Positions 53,400-64,000 of a stretch of DNA of 64,000 nt are shown one piece after another. The stretch lies in contig JAUCEF010000007.1 in the NCBI GenBank assembly GCA_033558025.1, forward strand, positions 4,898,001-4,962,000, in the 5' to 3' direction. The stretch's first letter is position 1; each line of letters begins with the position of its first letter. Made by a program: the position numbers and the translations under genes. Below the pieces are notes generated by a model that was given only the letters and a program-made list of their open reading frames with translations, was not told the origin of the DNA and made no database searches. The stretch comes from Phytophthora sp. 'mugwort'. Its lineage: Eukaryota > Oomycota > Peronosporomycetes > Peronosporales > Peronosporaceae.

Positions 53400-54326
53400 T
53401 GTACGAGTCTCTTCACGCCTGCTGGCCGGCGGGTTCGTATGCTCCGTGCTGACGCTCAGTTGGTCTCCCAAGGTTCGTCGGTGTCGCTTTTACGTAGCGT
53501 AGACTCTGTGCAGGCCCCTGTCTAGGCACCGGGTTTCCCCTATTAATTTACTTCTCAATACTCTCTCTTGACTTTCTCTACCTTCGCTGCGGCCTCAACT
53601 ACCGCTGTCCTACAAATTCGTCCGGTCCGTCAGTCCTGCGTCCTGCCTAGAACGTCTAGTTGAGTACTGGGGCGGCCTCAATTGCCTACCCAGTCCTCCG
53701 TCACGCCTTACGCCGCACAGGTCGATCCAACTCGCCGTTTTGCTTCGTCATCCAGCTGTAGTCACGCGCCCAAATGCACGGTGCTTTGTTGTCCGTCGAC
53801 AACTGACTCCGCGTCTTCTCAACTTCTCAATTGAGCCTCGATGCTGCCCAACTCACTCTCAACAGCGTCTGAACATCTCAACTCCTCACGCTCACTCTCA
53901 ACTTATCGCTGCTGCTGCCGCTCGTGCTGGCCGCCGCAAATATGGTACTCTTCTGCCGCTTTCCCTCTCCGAGGATGATTACGAAGTCGGCCACTCTCTC
54001 TGATGGCGCAAATTACGAAGTGACCCGCTCTCTCCCATGTCGCAAATCCACGCTTGATACTGGCTGCTGCCCTCTTCGTTCTTCTGAGTTCATCACTTCG
54101 CACCCACTCCCTTATCCGTAAGGCTGCTCCGTCCGTTCGAGGAGACCCCGCCAAATCATAGCGACTCCTCGTCGCATAGATCGCAATCGTACGGTTCTCT
54201 TCGCTCGATGTTCGTCGCTTCAAACGCCTGGTCGCATTTTTCAACGTTAAAGACGTCGCTATAAAACAGCATCTCGTCTTTTCCGTTCTTCTGCACTGCC
54301 TGGATGGCTACCCGCAACCTGTTATA
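53400..54326 (-). repeat. Gypsy 3' LTR
   Basis: About 927 bp, homologous to 22441-23356. Minus-strand ends are TATAACAGG (mutated TGTAACAGG) and ACTCGTACA. The GTAG of the flank (plus-strand CTAC at 53396-53399) matches the GTAG before the 5' LTR at 22437-22440. Confidence 0.85.
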
Positions 54327-54343
54327 CGTTTACCCCCACACTC
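54327..54343 (-). promoter_or_regulatory. Gypsy polypurine tract
   Basis: Minus-strand GAGTGTGGGGGTAAACG lies directly upstream of the 3' LTR, the position of the plus-strand primer. Confidence 0.55.
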
Positions 54344-54739
54344 AGAGTCTTCACGACTCTGGCGGCCTGAAAGAATCAGTCGTACTCGCGGACAGGTACC
54401 CAGCGGGTTCCATTGTTGTCGTTCGTAGCACTGACACTCCATCGTTTCGTACTGGTCGCAATTCGTATTCCAAAACACGTATTGGCCTGCTGTGTTACGT
54501 CACCATTGTCGTCGTATGTCCGCTATTGTTAACCCGGTCCGCTGTCGTTTTTCTCGCTCGCAATTGTACCTCGACGTCGTTTTATACTTACTGCTGCTGT
54601 CGTTGTTTCGACTGCTGCCGTCGTTGTTTCAGTAGCTTCTCTTGTCGTCGTGACATCTTTCTGCTGTTCGTTCTGGTCTTCATACTCGAGTTGTGCAGCT
54701 ATATCGTTTGCCGCTTGCTGCAACAATGACTTCGAGTAG

Positions 54740-55227
54740 AAATAAGTACTAAGGAACGAACCGTGGGCTATAACAGCTCGCCCGAACCCTCGTCGTCCTC
54801 CCGCTCGATTAAGAAATTGTCGTATCCCACGATCTCAACGATCCGCATCGGTCCTATCCACGGATGCACAAATTTGGTTGCTTTCGACCCTCGTGGCGGC
54901 CTATACATCCACACTCGATCTCCCGGCAAAAAGGTACGTTTCGCCCTTGTCTTCCGATTGTAATATTTCGCCTGCCGCTGCTGCTCACGTTTCTTGCGCG
55001 TTCCGCACAAATATGGCTGGTTCTGAATGCCTGCAGCAACTTCTGGTGGTACTCCATCATCTCGCCCGCTTTTGTTACACTCGTCCTTCGTAGTAACTCA
55101 TTTAGAGTCCGCAATTTCCGACCCATCATCAGTTCATTGGGTGACAAGGCTACGATAGAATGTCGTCCCGACTTGTAGGCGTAGACATCGAATCTTACCC
55201 AAGCGCCCTAATCATTCTGCTCGTTGT
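54740..55227 (-). pseudogene. Gypsy integrase, C-terminal part
   Basis: Reads SGRHSIVALSPNELMMGRKL and, in another frame, KKREQQRQAKYYNRKTRAKRTFLPGDRVWMYRPPRG with FVHPWIGPMRIVEIVGYDNF, the C-terminal domain of gypsy integrases. It is separated from the integrase core by the inserted LTR-like repeat, and it has its own frameshift. Confidence 0.85.
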
Positions 55228-56576
55228 TGTTATGGAGAAGCGTCCACCAAGATATCAGATCCCCAAGGAATGGCCAGTTCGGTGAGAAAGGCGGCCACAG
55301 CTGTGAAGAGAGGGGCGATCGAGCCGGATCGAGATATGAGGTAAAGGCGGGGCGACGCTCGACGTAAGCTGGGGTGTGAGGGGATGCTTCGATGACGAGG
55401 AAGGAACCCATGGTCGGGCAACCACCAAACCCAGATCTGTTATACTGTGATCACCCGACCGATCGGGGATCGGACGAATATTCGAAGCCTGGATCGAGGG
55501 GGATGCAAGAGATCAGGACTGACAAGCGGTGACGAAATCGATCAAACCGGATCTAACCCCTGTTTGACCTCGGACGGACCCAGATCGTCCAGATCTGGTG
55601 TCCGCGGGCTGCGTTATCGGACGTTCAAGTTGTGGAAGATCGAACTGATCCGGCGTCCACCGATCGACCTACACCCCGCCGTCCGAGATCGGGCAGACCG
55701 GATCGATCTTGCGGTCAAGATCGAGCAGATCGGGTCGATCGATATTCGCCGACCGGCATACAGATTCCGACATCCTCGATCTGTCAGATCGGCGCGCATT
55801 TTCAGACTTAGGCGATTTGGCAGATCGGGATTCGATCAACAATCATCCTCGGGGATGTGCAAGCGTGAAGACGGTACGTGTTGAGTGGTTGAAGAAGGGC
55901 AAGGTGCAGGAGATTCAGGTGGTACGAGATAGGGTTCAGGATGGGAGGATAGGACCAGAAGAGGATAACCAACAATCAGACTCGAATTTCCATTGGACTA
56001 CTTAGACAGTTTAGTCCCGCTGGAAGGGATCTACATTGCCCTCCTCGGTATCACCTAGCCCCGAGGTAGCAGCTCAAGCGTCGCGGTGAGAGGATCGGAT
56101 ATTGGCCGACCCTCCCCCACGATAGCAAGCTTCTGCTCAAGCGCACACCTCGATCGATCGGCATTCAGTGCTTGGCCGACGATCGCTTCGACTCTCAACT
56201 CGCAAGATCCCGCTAAAGGAAGCGGCAAGCAATTCAAGGAACGGAACAACGCCACACGGCAACCTCGGCCTCGGATCAGGTCCAGGCCCCCGATCGAAGG
56301 TCAACTACCTCAGATCGGAACCAATAACGGCAGCAGAGCGAGAACTTCCGCGCTGCTCCACGTCCTCGCGTCCCGCCAGGACGTTCAAGACTTTACATCG
56401 CTGCATCCTTGGGAGTCCCAAGAAAGCAGATCCAGCCCACCGACGGGTATACAAGATGGGAAGAAGTTCAGCTGATCACAGATCATCGGGAACCCCCTCC
56501 GTTAGTCGGTGGAGTCAGGCGCATTGGTAAGCGGATCGGGTCATAATCACATTTGACCGATCCCGCTATATCACCA
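55228..56576 (+). repeat. LTR-like 1.35 kb repeat, copy 2, inside gypsy integrase
   Basis: 1349 bp starting TGTTATGGAG and ending TATATCACCA. It is flanked by TTGT on both sides (55224-55227, 56577-56580). Removing it and one TTGT restores the gypsy integrase reading MNNEQND, which fixes the boundaries. TG...CA ends and a 4 bp duplication suggest a solo LTR, though the family is unidentified. One end carries a GGATCGG(G)TCA / TGACCGATCC hairpin. Confidence 0.8.
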
Positions 56577-57160
56577 TTGTTCATATATGTCGCGACACAA
56601 TGTTTTCAAGTTCGGTGGAAACGTTTTACTGTCCGGTCATTTGCGGTCGATAACGGTACTTGATTCGTCTGCTGCGCTTGAAGCATCAACAGCACCTGCT
56701 CAATCGCTCGACCGGTCAATTCAGGAGCTTTATCAGTGAGTAGCTCTCTGAACGGTCCGAACTTCAAAACAATGCTTTACATAAGGACTTCTGCAACTTT
56801 CTCCGCTGTGTGTTTTCTGCTTTAATAGATACTGCGTATCGAGTGACATACTCGATGGCCGCAATTACATATCGTTGCCCTTCTTCGCTTATCGGCGCGG
56901 CGACATCTAGCGCCCACCGATCTCCTACATTGCCCCCACGCAAACTTCGCAAAAGCAATGCCACTTCACGTGGCTTCGATTTCCTGCTTCCGCATTCTTG
57001 ACATACACAAACCCACTGCTTGACTTCGTTCTGCAGATTCGGCCAACAATACAACGCCACATGGCATGCCTACATCGAATCGTGACAGTCTTTGAAGACA
57101 ATGGTCCACAATTCAGGTGGTAGAATCGCTCGCTGTCCTTGGCCAGTGTCGATTAGTACC
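56577..57160 (-). pseudogene. Gypsy integrase, zinc-binding and core part
   Basis: Contains YCWPNLQNEVKQWVCVCQEC (the Cys pair of the HHCC domain), GDRWALDVAAPISEEG with a catalytic Asp, VIAAIEYVTRYAVS, then FRELLTDKAPELTGRAIEQV up to the insertion point. A stop and frameshifts are present. Confidence 0.85.
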
Positions 57161-57163
57161 AAG

Positions 57164-58219
57164 TCATGTCTCTCCCATACCACCATTCCTCAGTACGTGC
57201 CGCTGTTCTTCATTCTCTGCACTAGTCGGCTCCGTGTCTGTGCGGATATGATGTTTTCGTAACGTCAGCTCGCTAGCACTCCTGGATTCTTCGCGCCGTC
57301 TCAATTGTTCATTCAGATTCCGCTGTCCAACTGCCCCCTCGTTGATTCTGGCGGTTCGTACGCCATCACCATTTCGTATGACGTCGTTATCACATACACC
57401 AACACCATTTTGTATCACACCATTATTTTCTCGTATGCCATCACCACCGCGTATGGGCCCAGCCATCCATGTTTGTTCACTGCGCGGGTCCGTACGTGCT
57501 GATGTCTTTGTCGGAGTGCTTCGTGACGTTTCACGGCTACTGCTTTCCAACTGCTTCGGTGTTTTGGCCATGGTTGTCATCGGGGCTTTAGCTCTAGTCT
57601 ATGGCTTTCGGGGCTTACTGGTCTTCACCGTCGTGGGCCCCACAGGAGCTGCCTCCGCCGTCGTTTCCGCCGAAGATTTGCTCGCCTTCATCGCTCACGT
57701 GACAGTACTATGTGGAGCCGCTTTCGTTGTTGAAATCCGACCGTACTAGTTACCGGTGCTGCGCTTGCTTTACCCATCGCTCTGCCTTCTGCACGTTTGC
57801 TAATTGTCGGTTGCACTGCGCCACTTGTCAGGTCGTTCTGAGTCTCCGTAGCGGTTGTAGGGGCTACCATCCATGCGGCTGGTACAGCATCTGCCCATTT
57901 CTTCGCCGCTCTCGTCACCGGTCGTGCTCCCGCATCTGTTGAGTGCGTGCCACGTCGTCTTTGTTTCTTTCTCGGCGTCGATTCATCCGATCTTCGCACC
58001 GGTTCACCAAGTGACACTGCCATCGCTGCCGGAACTTCCTGGATGCTGACGGGTTCATCGCCGCCAAGCGTCTTGTCCTGATGAGCCGTGTTCTTATTAG
58101 GTCCTCCCTGTTCGCCGGAGTTCCGTCCATTCTCGTCGCTCTTGGTTTCTACCTCCTTGGCGCTGGGTCTCGCTTTCGGTGCGCTGTCCTCGGACTAGCC
58201 ACTTTGTCGCCATTGGTTG
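57164..58219 (-). pseudogene. Gypsy RNase H to integrase linker
   Basis: Low-complexity, Thr/Arg-rich translation in several frames (SRSTPTKTSARTDPR, STDAGARPVTRAAKKWADAV). It sits where this family carries a long disordered linker. There are no motifs. Confidence 0.55.
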
Positions 58220-58950
58220 TTACTTCACCTGGCCTTCGCCTTCGGTGCCGTCGCTTCGTGACCGCTGGGCTTCGTCTTCGCTCCTTACAATCAGTTTTTC
58301 CGCTGGCTTTCGGACCGTGCAGCAGTGTGCTGCCTCGATGGTCTCGGCCTGCCGACTGCTGCTTTCTCCGCGGCTGGCACCCTCGACAAGCCCCCCCATT
58401 ACATTTGTGCTTTCTGGTCGATACTGCACATCAAACTCGAACGATTTAGGGTGAGGACCCATCGATGCAGCTTCCCTGTCAAATTCGGACTTGCCATTAA
58501 CCATTTCAATGCGGCGTATTCCGCGATAATGGTGAAGTTCTGCCATACAGATACGGCCGGAAAGTCTGATCGACCATAGTACTGCAAGCCGTTCTAGCTC
58601 CGTGATGCCATAGTTCACCTCTGTAACACTGTTGAATTTACTCGCGTATACGACAGGTTGCCATCCATATCCGTGCTCTTGCATGAGTCAAGCTCCAAGG
58701 CCAATCTCGCTCGCATCCGTGACCAATCTAAATGGTAGTCAGAAATCCGGGTAGATGAGAAGGGGTTTGTTTGTCAATACCGCTTTCACCTGCTCGAATG
58801 CAGATTCCTGTGCCGTCGTCCATTTCCACGGCGTGCTTTTGTGCTACAACTTGATCATCGGCGCCATCATGGTGCCAAAATCCCGCGATAAATCTCCGAT
58901 AATAACCCAACAAGTGTACAAATCGCTTTATCTCCACTACGTCTGTCGGT
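58220..58950 (-). pseudogene. Gypsy RNase H fragment
   Basis: Reads VKRFVHLLGYYRRFI-like sequence at the RT-RNase H junction (58937-58900), then QPVVYASKFNSVTEVNYGIT and ELERLAVLWSIRLSGRIC. The TDHAALKWLM-type block appears as EYAALKWLMASPNLTGKLHR in a second frame. Frameshifted. Confidence 0.8.
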
Positions 58951-58958
58951 CCGGGGAA

Positions 58959-59804
58959 TTATTTCACAGCCGTCACTAGTCGTTGCAACGGACGCACTCC
59001 ATCCGAACTGAGTTCATGCCCTAAGTACTCCATGCTTCTCGGCGCAAACATGCACTTCTTCAATTTCAAGGTCAATCCGGCTGCCGCCAACCGTTCCAAT
59101 ACACACGCTAATTCTAGCACATGGAGCTCAATACCTCCTCGCGTGTAGACTACGACATCGTCTAAGTAGACTAAGCAGGTTGTCCACATATTACCTCGAA
59201 GAACGCTATTCGTCATCCGCTGAAATGTTGAAGGCGCGTTAGTCAACCCGATCGGCATTCGGACGAATTATAGATACAACCCTTGCTTCATTGTAAATGC
59301 GGTTTTCTCTTCTGTCTTCGTCCGCCACTTTGATCTGCCAATATCCTGCTTTCAAATCCAACGTTGTGAACAGCAACGCGCCACCCAACACTTCCAAGGT
59401 CTCGCCGACTCGGATCAAGGGGTTCAGGTCCTTGCGAGTCACTTTGTTCAAAGCGCGGTAATCCACACAGAATCGAACTTCGCCGTCCTTCCTTTTTTTT
59501 ACTAACACGACGGGAATCCCCATGCTCCGTTGCCTTCCTCGATTACTCCGGCTCCCAGTATCTTCTTCACGGTATCCTCCACTAAGCTGTTCTCAGAGAC
59601 AGCTTGACACCGTCGCTTCAACAAGATTGGGGCTGCATCACCCGTGTTGATATGATGCTCGAGGTCCAATGTACCAGCAGGAGGACAATCTCCCGTGCTC
59701 TTCGTTACTTGTCGGTAGGCCTGCAGCAACTCATAAAGAGTTCTCTGGTTCCTTCGTCCTTCTAACTGATCTTGACTTCTCCGCGTTTTCGAGGGGTTTG
59801 TCAT
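58959..59804 (-). pseudogene. Gypsy reverse transcriptase
   Basis: Motifs in order: GVIEEGNGAWGFP, VVLVKKRKDGEVRFCVDYRA, LLFTTLDLKAGYWQIKVADE, then after a frame change MPIGLTNAPSTFQRMTNSVL and the catalytic YLDDVVVYT, followed by LKLKKCMFAPRSMEYLGHEL. The frame breaks between the palm motifs (near 59260) and upstream at 59520. Confidence 0.88.
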
Positions 59805-60832
59805 TATTCTGGATCATTTCATTAAGCCATTCATGCAACCGGTCGCATCGCAACTCGCCGTTCACCTCCAGTACTTGTGCATCGTCGTCAATAGTCCTTA
59901 GTTCTCGTTTCGCTGGAAGTCGCACTGGCCCACCTTTGCGTGAAGTGCTGGTATCCATGCTTTTCCATGCCGTACTTTCGCGACCGTCGCGGCCAACATC
60001 ACTGTGCCGATGTTGGTGGATGGCACGAATATGCCACGTTTCACCGTCTCCGCAGCCACTTCTATCTCGAGTGGCTCCACTGCGCTGCCTGTGAGCTCAG
60101 CGCCTCGGGTCATTCCCACCGGTGCGACTCTCGCTTGGCTACCCTCGACGTAAGCCCTAAACAAAAGGTATCACAATTGCTCGTCCGTCTTTCTTGTATC
60201 TGGCATCATTGTGCTTGAAGTCCATGACAGCGCCTCGTGTCTTCAAGAAGTCAATGTCCAGCAGAAAGTCATCTTCACAACCCGCCACAATGCACGGGTT
60301 CACTGTCAGCAATTCATCAAATACTTTGCGCATCTAGAAACGCCACACTTCAATAGTGTCCAGTAGGAAACCTCCAATGCCTTCGCCGTAGTCAACAGGG
60401 GCGTTACACTTGACCCTACTGCCGTACTTCATCCATGCGGTACCTGCTACCGAGTATCGCGCACCACTGTCAAGTTTCACATCTCTGTGCTCGTTGTCAA
60501 CTTCCACCGTCGCTGTGGGAGCCCATCGCCCGCCTCCGTGTACACCAAGTCGCTGCCGCTCACTGCTTGGTTGCTGGTAGTTGCTCCTCGCGGTCGCTGA
60601 ACTAGTCGTGCTCGTGCTAGGTCGCTATCATGCGCTGGTGATACCGATACTTGCCGCTGTTGCCGACGTACTTCCTGTTCGCATAGTGCTTCCTTCGTCT
60701 TGATGTTTCGTGCATCTCGTCTCATTTTTTCGAGATGATGCTGTTCGACTTCCATTTCTCGAGTTGCCTGCCTATCAAGGAAAGAACAATCGGGAGGCCA
60801 ATACACCAAGCGGGGTGAGAATGGTGTGCAGA
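59805..60832 (-). pseudogene. Gypsy protease region and upstream linker
   Basis: KLDSGARYSVAGTAW near 60430-60485 carries the D-S-G active site of a retroviral-type aspartic protease. Downstream are AYVEGSQARVAPVGMTRGAE and TVKRGIFVPSTNIGTVMLAA. The upstream ~350 bp (EVEQHHLEKMRRDARNIKTK...) is the charged linker that would join gag; it ends at the LTR at 60833. There are stops at several places. Confidence 0.75.
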
Positions 60833-61198
60833 TGTGACGGGGCACACGACACCTTGCGCACACGAAGTGTGACTTCCGGAGAGTATACAAACTCTCAGTG
60901 AACGGCAGCTCACAAAGTCCCTGGTCTCGGGGACTGTTACCAAAATTAGGTAGATTAAGACTGAATATATTTAGAGGTGATCCTTTTTAATGCGTCTACA
61001 TACTAACTATTGGTCACCTATAGAGTACCCTAGGTGTTATCCTATTGGGTGGCTTTGAGGTATTTGTACCATATCTGTGGTACCTATTCGTGACGTCATT
61101 CCCCGTCGACATCATAGTGATGCTGGCCACATCACTTAGGGTACTTAGGTACACCATTCTGAAGAGTGACTTGGCACTCTCCATGTAACCCCGTTACG
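60833..61198 (+). repeat. Gypsy-family-2 5' LTR
   Basis: 366 bp from TGTGACGGGG to CCCCGTTACG. It is the reverse-complement relative of the solo LTR at 9515-9880, with blocks such as AGTGTGACTTCC and AATTAGGTAGATTAAGACTG in common. A gag-like frame follows downstream. Confidence 0.8.
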
Positions 61199-61384
61199 TC
61201 ATCCCCCACTTAGGTTCGGTTTACGGCCCCCCCACGGCGAGTGAAAGGAAGTCGCCGCCTTTCACTCTCCAAGTGGGATTACATCGACTTCACTGCGGTA
61301 GTGTCCGCAGATGGCTCAATCCCTATTGGGCCCGAGCACTTTCGCGTGCTCTTCTTTGTATCGGCTTCTACATTAGCCTCAAGC

Positions 61385-63360
61385 ATGACCAAGACTCGGC
61401 TTGGTAGCGGTGCGAAAGCGCCTGCCAAGCCTGTTGCTGCCACGCAGCAGGATAAGAGCTCTAAGCCTTCCGGCAAAGGCTCTTCCGCTAAGGAATCCAC
61501 CAAGGCGACATCCAAGGTGACCCCGAGGCACCTGAACCGCCTGAGGTCCCTGAGCTCCTCATGGGATATGAGGAGGACTAGGACAAGTCTCCATGTCCTG
61601 GGGCGATAACGAAATCCCGCTCGTCAAGGGGTCTGACGGCGACCCGAGTCAATCTGACTCGCTTGGGTCCCGTACCCTGCTGTCTAGCCATAACGGCGAC
61701 GATGGCGACGCGCCGAAGACGCCCGAGCGTCAGGGGAGCCCGCGCTCACCCAAGAAGAACGAAGGGAAACCTCGTTCTCCGGTCAAGAACTTGACGCTCG
61801 CTGAGACAACTGCCCGCGTCAAGGCTGCTAAGGCTGCAGCAGCGTCGGAAATCAGCCGTAAGCGGCGAGCTGCTTCCATTTCTCCGATCCGTGAAGGGTA
61901 TGGAACCCTCACGCCCATGAAACAAGGGCCTATTCAGTTCTTCTTCCGACGAGGAGGAAGAGGGCCAAATTGGCTACAGATTTCCTATGATCTCGACGGG
62001 CAGCAGTCGGAGTACCAGGCTGCTCGTCATAAGGGAGTGCGAGCCCCGGTGACTCGGTCGCCTGTGAAGTATTCTTCACCTGTTCGTGGGGGATCGCCTT
62101 ACGCACCCGAGTACTTCACCCCTGAGGAGTTCCATGGAGCCGACGCCTACATGGGTCAGAACCAGCCGCCTCGCGTGATTCTTGGCGGGCGCTCTTCTCG
62201 GGGCGCTTATGAACGCCACCTGGTGCCCAAGCAGCCCCTGTTCCAAAATGTGAGCATCGCTCGGTACGTGCTCCTGGCACCGCACAACATCCTGTTCAAC
62301 GCCACCTGGTGGCCAAGCAGCCCCTCTTCCAGAACGTGAGCATCGCTCGGTGCGTGCTCCTGGCACCGCACAACATCCCGCTCGAGGAGTTCACGAGCCG
62401 GCGAAGAAGCCAGAGCTCCGGTCGGGGCTGCGACCTGTGTGAGGTTATCCAGTCGTGATGACTCCTCACTATACTCTTTCCAAGAGGCCGAGGCCATCTT
62501 TTGGAATTCGACAGCTACGCGCTGTTCACAAGGACAACTCAAGGTGCTCCGGCAGAGTCCCACCCTGGAGGCCATCCTTGACCTCCGAGATCTGCCTACT
62601 GAGTTTTCCCATGTGGTAGCCAAACGGCAGCTCTCTCGAGAACTGCAGAAGCATTCCGCTTCTAACGCTCATGATGAGCGTGGGTATGATCTTGGTTCTA
62701 CAACCACACCCCGTTCGGGCAAGAAAGCCCGAACTACCCACGAAGACGCCGCCGATTCTGTTCCCAAATCGCGACAGCCTACGGGCAGCTAGCCTGGAGC
62801 CGTCCGTACGGATCCCAGGAGCACTCAGCTTCCGAGTACCCCCTCCAGTTCACGCGGAGCTGGTGCTTCCCGTGAACGCGCCGCTCCTGGAGCACACGCT
62901 CCACGTGGTAGTGGGTCTCCCCACTACGGTCGAGGAGAGGCGGTGATGCCCTCGAACAAGTGCGACTATGAGGCGCCGCCCCCTCCGGTCCAGCTCAGGA
63001 CCGGGTGTGCCGCCTTCGGCTCCACCTCGGGTCGTTGAAGACACCGCTCTTCGTCGTCCAGTCCTTGCGCTTGAAATTGCGCTTGCACTTGGTGAGGGCG
63101 GGGCTGCTGCTGCCCAGGCCGGGAGCGCTGGGGTGCTTGTACCGATTTGTGACGACGTGAATCGTCTGGCCGATGACTTGCCGGCCTTTGAAGGACGGGT
63201 CGACTGTCGTACGAATGACATGGAGATTTTCTATCGCCTGGAGGCGTTTTGGGGGTCCCCGGACCGAGTCCAACGGGAGTTGTCTCTCGTCAGGACCACC
63301 TGCGGCCTGTGCCCCAGGCGGGACCGCCTCCTACGTACTCCCAATCGTATCACTATGGCT
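61385..63360 (+). pseudogene. Gypsy-family-2 gag region
   Basis: Starts ATGACCAAGACTCGGCTTGG at 61385 (MTKTRLGSGAKAPAKPVAAT), shifts frame near 61590, and continues as a long polar frame to 62339 (SPRSPKKNEGKPRSPVKN; AAKAAAASEISRKRRAASIS). Further pieces run to ~63360 (NRLADDLPAFEGRVDCRTND). Basic, Ser/Pro-rich, gag-like composition directly after an LTR supports the call. No zinc knuckle was seen; the CGLCPRRD segment at 63300 could be a remnant. Confidence 0.65.
62212..62383 (+). repeat. 86 bp tandem duplication
   Basis: 62212-62297 and 62298-62383 begin AACGCCACCTGGTG and end ACAACATCC[TC]G[TC]TC, with a handful of substitutions. 86 is not a multiple of 3, so the duplication shifts the gag frame. 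Confidence 0.9.
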
Positions 63361-64000
63361 CATACTCGGCGTATGTCAGAGATAAGAGTCGCAGCCTCGC
63401 TTGGTAGAGCTGGGGTCTGTGAGCCCTGCGGGCCATGGTACCGCTTCAGACGGCCCACGTAGAACGTCGGGTGGGTCGTCATCGACTTAGGCAGGTCAAT
63501 GGTATATGCCGCACCATGCCTGGCAAGGACCGCAAAGGGTACAATGAAGCGGTGCTCCAGGTTGTTGCTCCCAACGGAACTTACCATGGCGAGTGATAAG
63601 TTCCTAGTGTCTAGTAGGACTAATTCACCCACTTTAAACACGTTTAAGTTTCCTCTTCCATTCTTATCAGAGTTCTCCTTTTGTTTGTCCTGTGCCGCTG
63701 CCATGGCATCACGGACACGATTGCTGATTCCCCATTCAGCCTGGTGTCTATAAAGACTCCACTGGTTCCGCAAGGAAACTGGTCTCATGTCCGAGACCTG
63801 GGAGGAAAGCGCTTTCCGAGCCTCTCCCCCACTTAGAACCGAAGACGGGGTGCTGCTTCATAAAGTGGGCGGCACCCGTGGATGGCGTAAGCCATTCAAA
63901 TAGAACGGAGTATACCAGGCCGATGCGTGAACCGCACTGTTGAGTGCAAAGTGCGAGGATCCTCCGCACAGACACTGCGTAGAGTGTCCCCAAGCCCTCG
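63361..64000 (-). pseudogene. Chromovirus-like gypsy integrase end (runs off window)
   Basis: The minus strand reads DAMAAAQDKQKENSDKNGRG, FKVGELVLLDTRNLSLAMVS, PFAVLARHGAAYTIDLPKSM and HPTFYVGRLKRYHGPQ, the typical gypsy integrase C-terminal (GPY-like) region. Upstream frames toward 64000 are broken integrase core. The orientation is opposite to the gag at 61.4-63.4 kb, so this is a different insertion meeting it head to head at ~63360. Confidence 0.8.

Larger units (their letters stand above)
54327..60832 (-). mobile_element. 3' half of a split gypsy element
   Basis: Minus-strand order is protease, RT, RNase H, Pro/Thr-rich linker, integrase, PPT, LTR: everything a gypsy element needs except the 5' LTR and gag. 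Those are found at 22441-26376 on the plus strand. It is interrupted by the LTR-like repeat at 55228-56576. Its upstream end stops at 60832, where another family's LTR begins. Confidence 0.85.

Noticed and set aside
56505..56576. Possible tRNA gene
   Set aside because: A- and B-box-like words are present, but acceptor and anticodon arms do not form a cloverleaf; the segment folds as one long hairpin at the end of a repeat.
1..64000. RxLR or CRN effector genes
   Set aside because: No frame combines an ATG, a signal peptide and RxLR-EER or LFLAK motifs in the right positions.
1..64000. CRISPR arrays or prokaryotic operons
   Set aside because: No regularly spaced direct repeats; introns and retrotransposons show a eukaryotic genome.

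Overview
The window looks like an oomycete chromosome, most likely Phytophthora or a close relative. The signs are compact GC-rich genes with 60-80 bp GT-AG introns, an oomycete-type core promoter element (Inr, TCATTYYNCAWTTT) upstream of several starts, oomycete-style gypsy, copia, hAT, pogo/mariner and Crypton-like elements, and BCS1-like AAA ATPases. The assignment rests on style and remembered families; no search was run. No RxLR or CRN effector, tRNA, rRNA or CRISPR array was found.

Layout. 1-3.5 kb: 3' part of an ankyrin protein and a TOG plus CAP-Gly microtubule protein. 4.4-11.6 kb: a decayed copia element with a nested solo LTR, then a decayed pogo/mariner element. 13.5-21.9 kb: host genes (RI-type LRR protein, phosphoacetylglucosamine mutase, FYVE/SYLF lipid-binding protein, a broken membrane-protein gene, OST3/OST6-like oligosaccharyltransferase subunit). 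22.0-27.4 kb: a stray exon, the 5' half of a gypsy element (LTR, PBS, gag) and a Crypton-like recombinase. 29.1-36.4 kb: PX protein, small thioredoxin, RanBP2-type zinc-finger protein, mitochondrial PPR-like protein, and a four-exon coiled-coil/bZIP-like gene. 36.2-53.4 kb: a large palindrome. 53.4-64 kb: the 3' half of a gypsy element (minus strand), interrupted by an LTR-like repeat, then parts of two more gypsy elements.

The main discovery is the palindrome. Its arms, 36190-40739 and 48850-53399, are 4550 bp inverted copies in which I found only two differences. Each arm holds a divergent pair of membrane-anchored BCS1-like AAA ATPase genes sharing a 599 bp promoter region, so there are four AAA genes. 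Homology continues beyond both ends of the arms but is much more diverged, and the outer edge of the near-identity coincides with a gypsy LTR. This suggests arm-to-arm gene conversion. The 8.1 kb spacer contains a hAT transposon with a perfect 8 bp target-site duplication that carries a captured fragment of a CLASP/TOG gene.

The gypsy halves at 22.4-26.4 kb and 53.4-60.8 kb look like complementary parts of one insertion: 5' LTR-PBS-gag in one, protease-RT-RNase H-integrase-PPT-3' LTR in the other. The flanking GTAG sequences match as a target-site duplication, and the two flanks are consecutive parts of one gene copy. A later inversion of about 34 kb with both breakpoints between gag and protease would explain this.
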